Source of the DNA: Odoribacteraceae bacterium
GTDB taxonomy: Bacteria > Bacteroidota > Bacteroidia > Bacteroidales > Marinifilaceae
Length of the DNA: 5,753 bases
Direction of reading: 5' to 3'
Assembly (NCBI GenBank): GCA_031267995.1
Contig: JAIRXZ010000039.1
Span: forward strand, 1 to 5,753
Both the position numbers and the translations under genes were made by a program. The notes beneath the pieces were generated by a model. That model was not told the origin of the DNA, did not search any database, and saw only the letters and a program-made list of their open reading frames with translations. Positions 4,958 to 5,753 of this stretch are shown here, piece by piece (the first letter of the stretch is position 1; each line of letters begins with the position of its first letter).

Positions 4958-5753
4958 TTAAAGTGAGGAGGCGGTGCGTTCGGGGCCGTAGGCCGATTCG
5001 TTCTGCCGGAGTGCGTTGTTGTGCTCGATCATGTCATTGGGAATGGGCAGCGTGTAGAGTGGATCGCGCTCGTTCAGCGTGTAGGTCGCCCACGGGCTGG
5101 CGTTGCTATCGCGGTAGCGGTGGGAGATGGCGGGCATGCCGAGGCGTCGGAGGTCGAACCAGCGGTGCACCTCGAAGCACAACTCGAGGCGGCGTTCGAG
5201 GAGGATTTCCGCCCGGAGGAGTTGTCTGTCGGTGATGTTGACATTCGCGTACCCGGTCACGCGGTTTCGTCTGAGGAGATTCAAATCGGCGAGCGCCGCG
5301 GCGAGGTCGCCGTTCTCCTGCCGGGTGATGGCCTCCGCGCGGTTGAGGAGGGCTTCGGAGACGCGTATCGCGCAGGACGGGCGCACGCTGGGGATATTCG
5401 CCTTGGTGATCCTCTTGCTGCTGAGGACAAACCAGAATTGCAGGCGTTTGTCGGCGGGATCGTAGCGCGAGAGGAGGTCAGCCGAGGGGCTAAATCCCAA
5501 GGTTGTCAGCCCGCTGGAGAGGTTGATAGAACTGCTGCCATAGAGCCACTCGACCTCGTCAAGGTCGTAGGTCGCGAGGTAGAAGGGGGTGGATAGCGCG
5601 GTGTAGTCCGACAGGCCAGGAGAGAGGACGATGGCCTTTCCAGCCGCATCCACGGCGTCGTCCCAGCGCTCCATGTAGAGGTAGACGCGGGAGAGGAGGA
5701 TATAAACCGACGCGAGGTTGACGCGGTAACCGCCGCGGGTAGGAGGATAAAGG
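4958..5753 (-). CDS. RagB/SusD family nutrient-uptake outer-membrane lipoprotein, C-terminal part (partial at window edge)
   Basis: The minus-strand frame is open from the right edge (first full codon at 5752) to the stop at 4958 and gives 264 residues. The methionine at 5674 is internal, since VNLASVYILLSRVYLY continues the reading upstream of it as a typical SusD TPR helix. Signature segments follow: IRVSEALLNRAEAITRQ, AALADLNLLRRNRV, ILLERRLELCFEVHRWFDLR and, near the end, YTLPIPNDMIEHNNALRQNE. These are the classic C-terminal SusD features. SusD proteins sit on the cell surface as lids on SusC TonB-dependent channels and help capture glycans, peptides or other nutrients. The N-terminus with signal peptide and lipobox, and the expected susC gene, lie beyond the right edge. 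The substrate cannot be inferred: no glycoside hydrolase or other degradative enzyme is seen in the window. Confidence 0.93.
   Translation of the reverse strand, partial: LYPPTRGGYRVNLASVYILLSRVYLYMERWDDAVDAAGKAIVLSPGLSDYTALSTPFYLATYDLDEVEWLYGSSSINLSSGLTTLGFSPSADLLSRYDPADKRLQFWFVLSSKRITKANIPSVRPSCAIRVSEALLNRAEAITRQENGDLAAALADLNLLRRNRVTGYANVNITDRQLLRAEILLERRLELCFEVHRWFDLRRLGMPAISHRYRDSNASPWATYTLNERDPLYTLPIPNDMIEHNNALRQNESAYGPERTASSL

Overview
The window reads as a stretch of a GC-rich Bacteroidota chromosome, most likely order Bacteroidales. Four signs agree: a SusD-family lipoprotein with its usual satellite genes, an AddB-like nuclease of the Bacteroidetes type, Bacteroidetes promoters (TTTG, then a TAnnTTTG -7 box), and genes without Shine-Dalgarno sequences. 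I cannot fix the genus. No RNA gene, CRISPR array or insertion sequence was seen.

Left part (1-2264): an AddB-like recombination nuclease is on the minus strand. Only its first 353 codons are present and it runs off the left edge. A 65-bp spacer with interleaved divergent promoters separates it from a plus-strand gene pair: a small FMN nitroreductase, then 3 bp later a short protein with a clear fumarylacetoacetate-hydrolase (FAH) fold signature. That second protein appears to have lost every metal-binding and catalytic position of the family.

Middle (2265-3413): a single gene with its own near-consensus promoter encodes an Rpn-type PD-(D/E)XK nuclease (PF12784). Its C-terminal region is nine tandem G-x-x-E tetrapeptides, including a 36-bp duplication with one mismatch. 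In E. coli, Rpn proteins are intragenic toxin-antitoxin and antiphage systems whose C-terminal domain is also made separately and whose tetrapeptide number varies between strains. This is the best candidate here for an unusual system. A 14-bp perfect hairpin flanked by A and T runs closes this gene and, from the other side, the convergent operon.

Right part (3414-5753): a minus-strand operon runs from right to left: SusD-like lipoprotein (N-terminus outside the window), then after 23 bp a lipoprotein of the SusCD-associated zinc metallohydrolase family (Peptidase_Mx1), then after 30 bp a secreted TlpA-type thioredoxin. SusD with an unseen SusC would bind and import an unknown nutrient. The Mx1-like protein has lost the HExxH zinc motif, so it is probably a binding or structural partner rather than a protease. 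TlpA would provide disulfide exchange in the periplasm.

In both directions the plus strand is G-rich: plus-strand genes favour G-ending codons and minus-strand genes C-ending codons. This suggests the plus strand is the leading strand of replication here.
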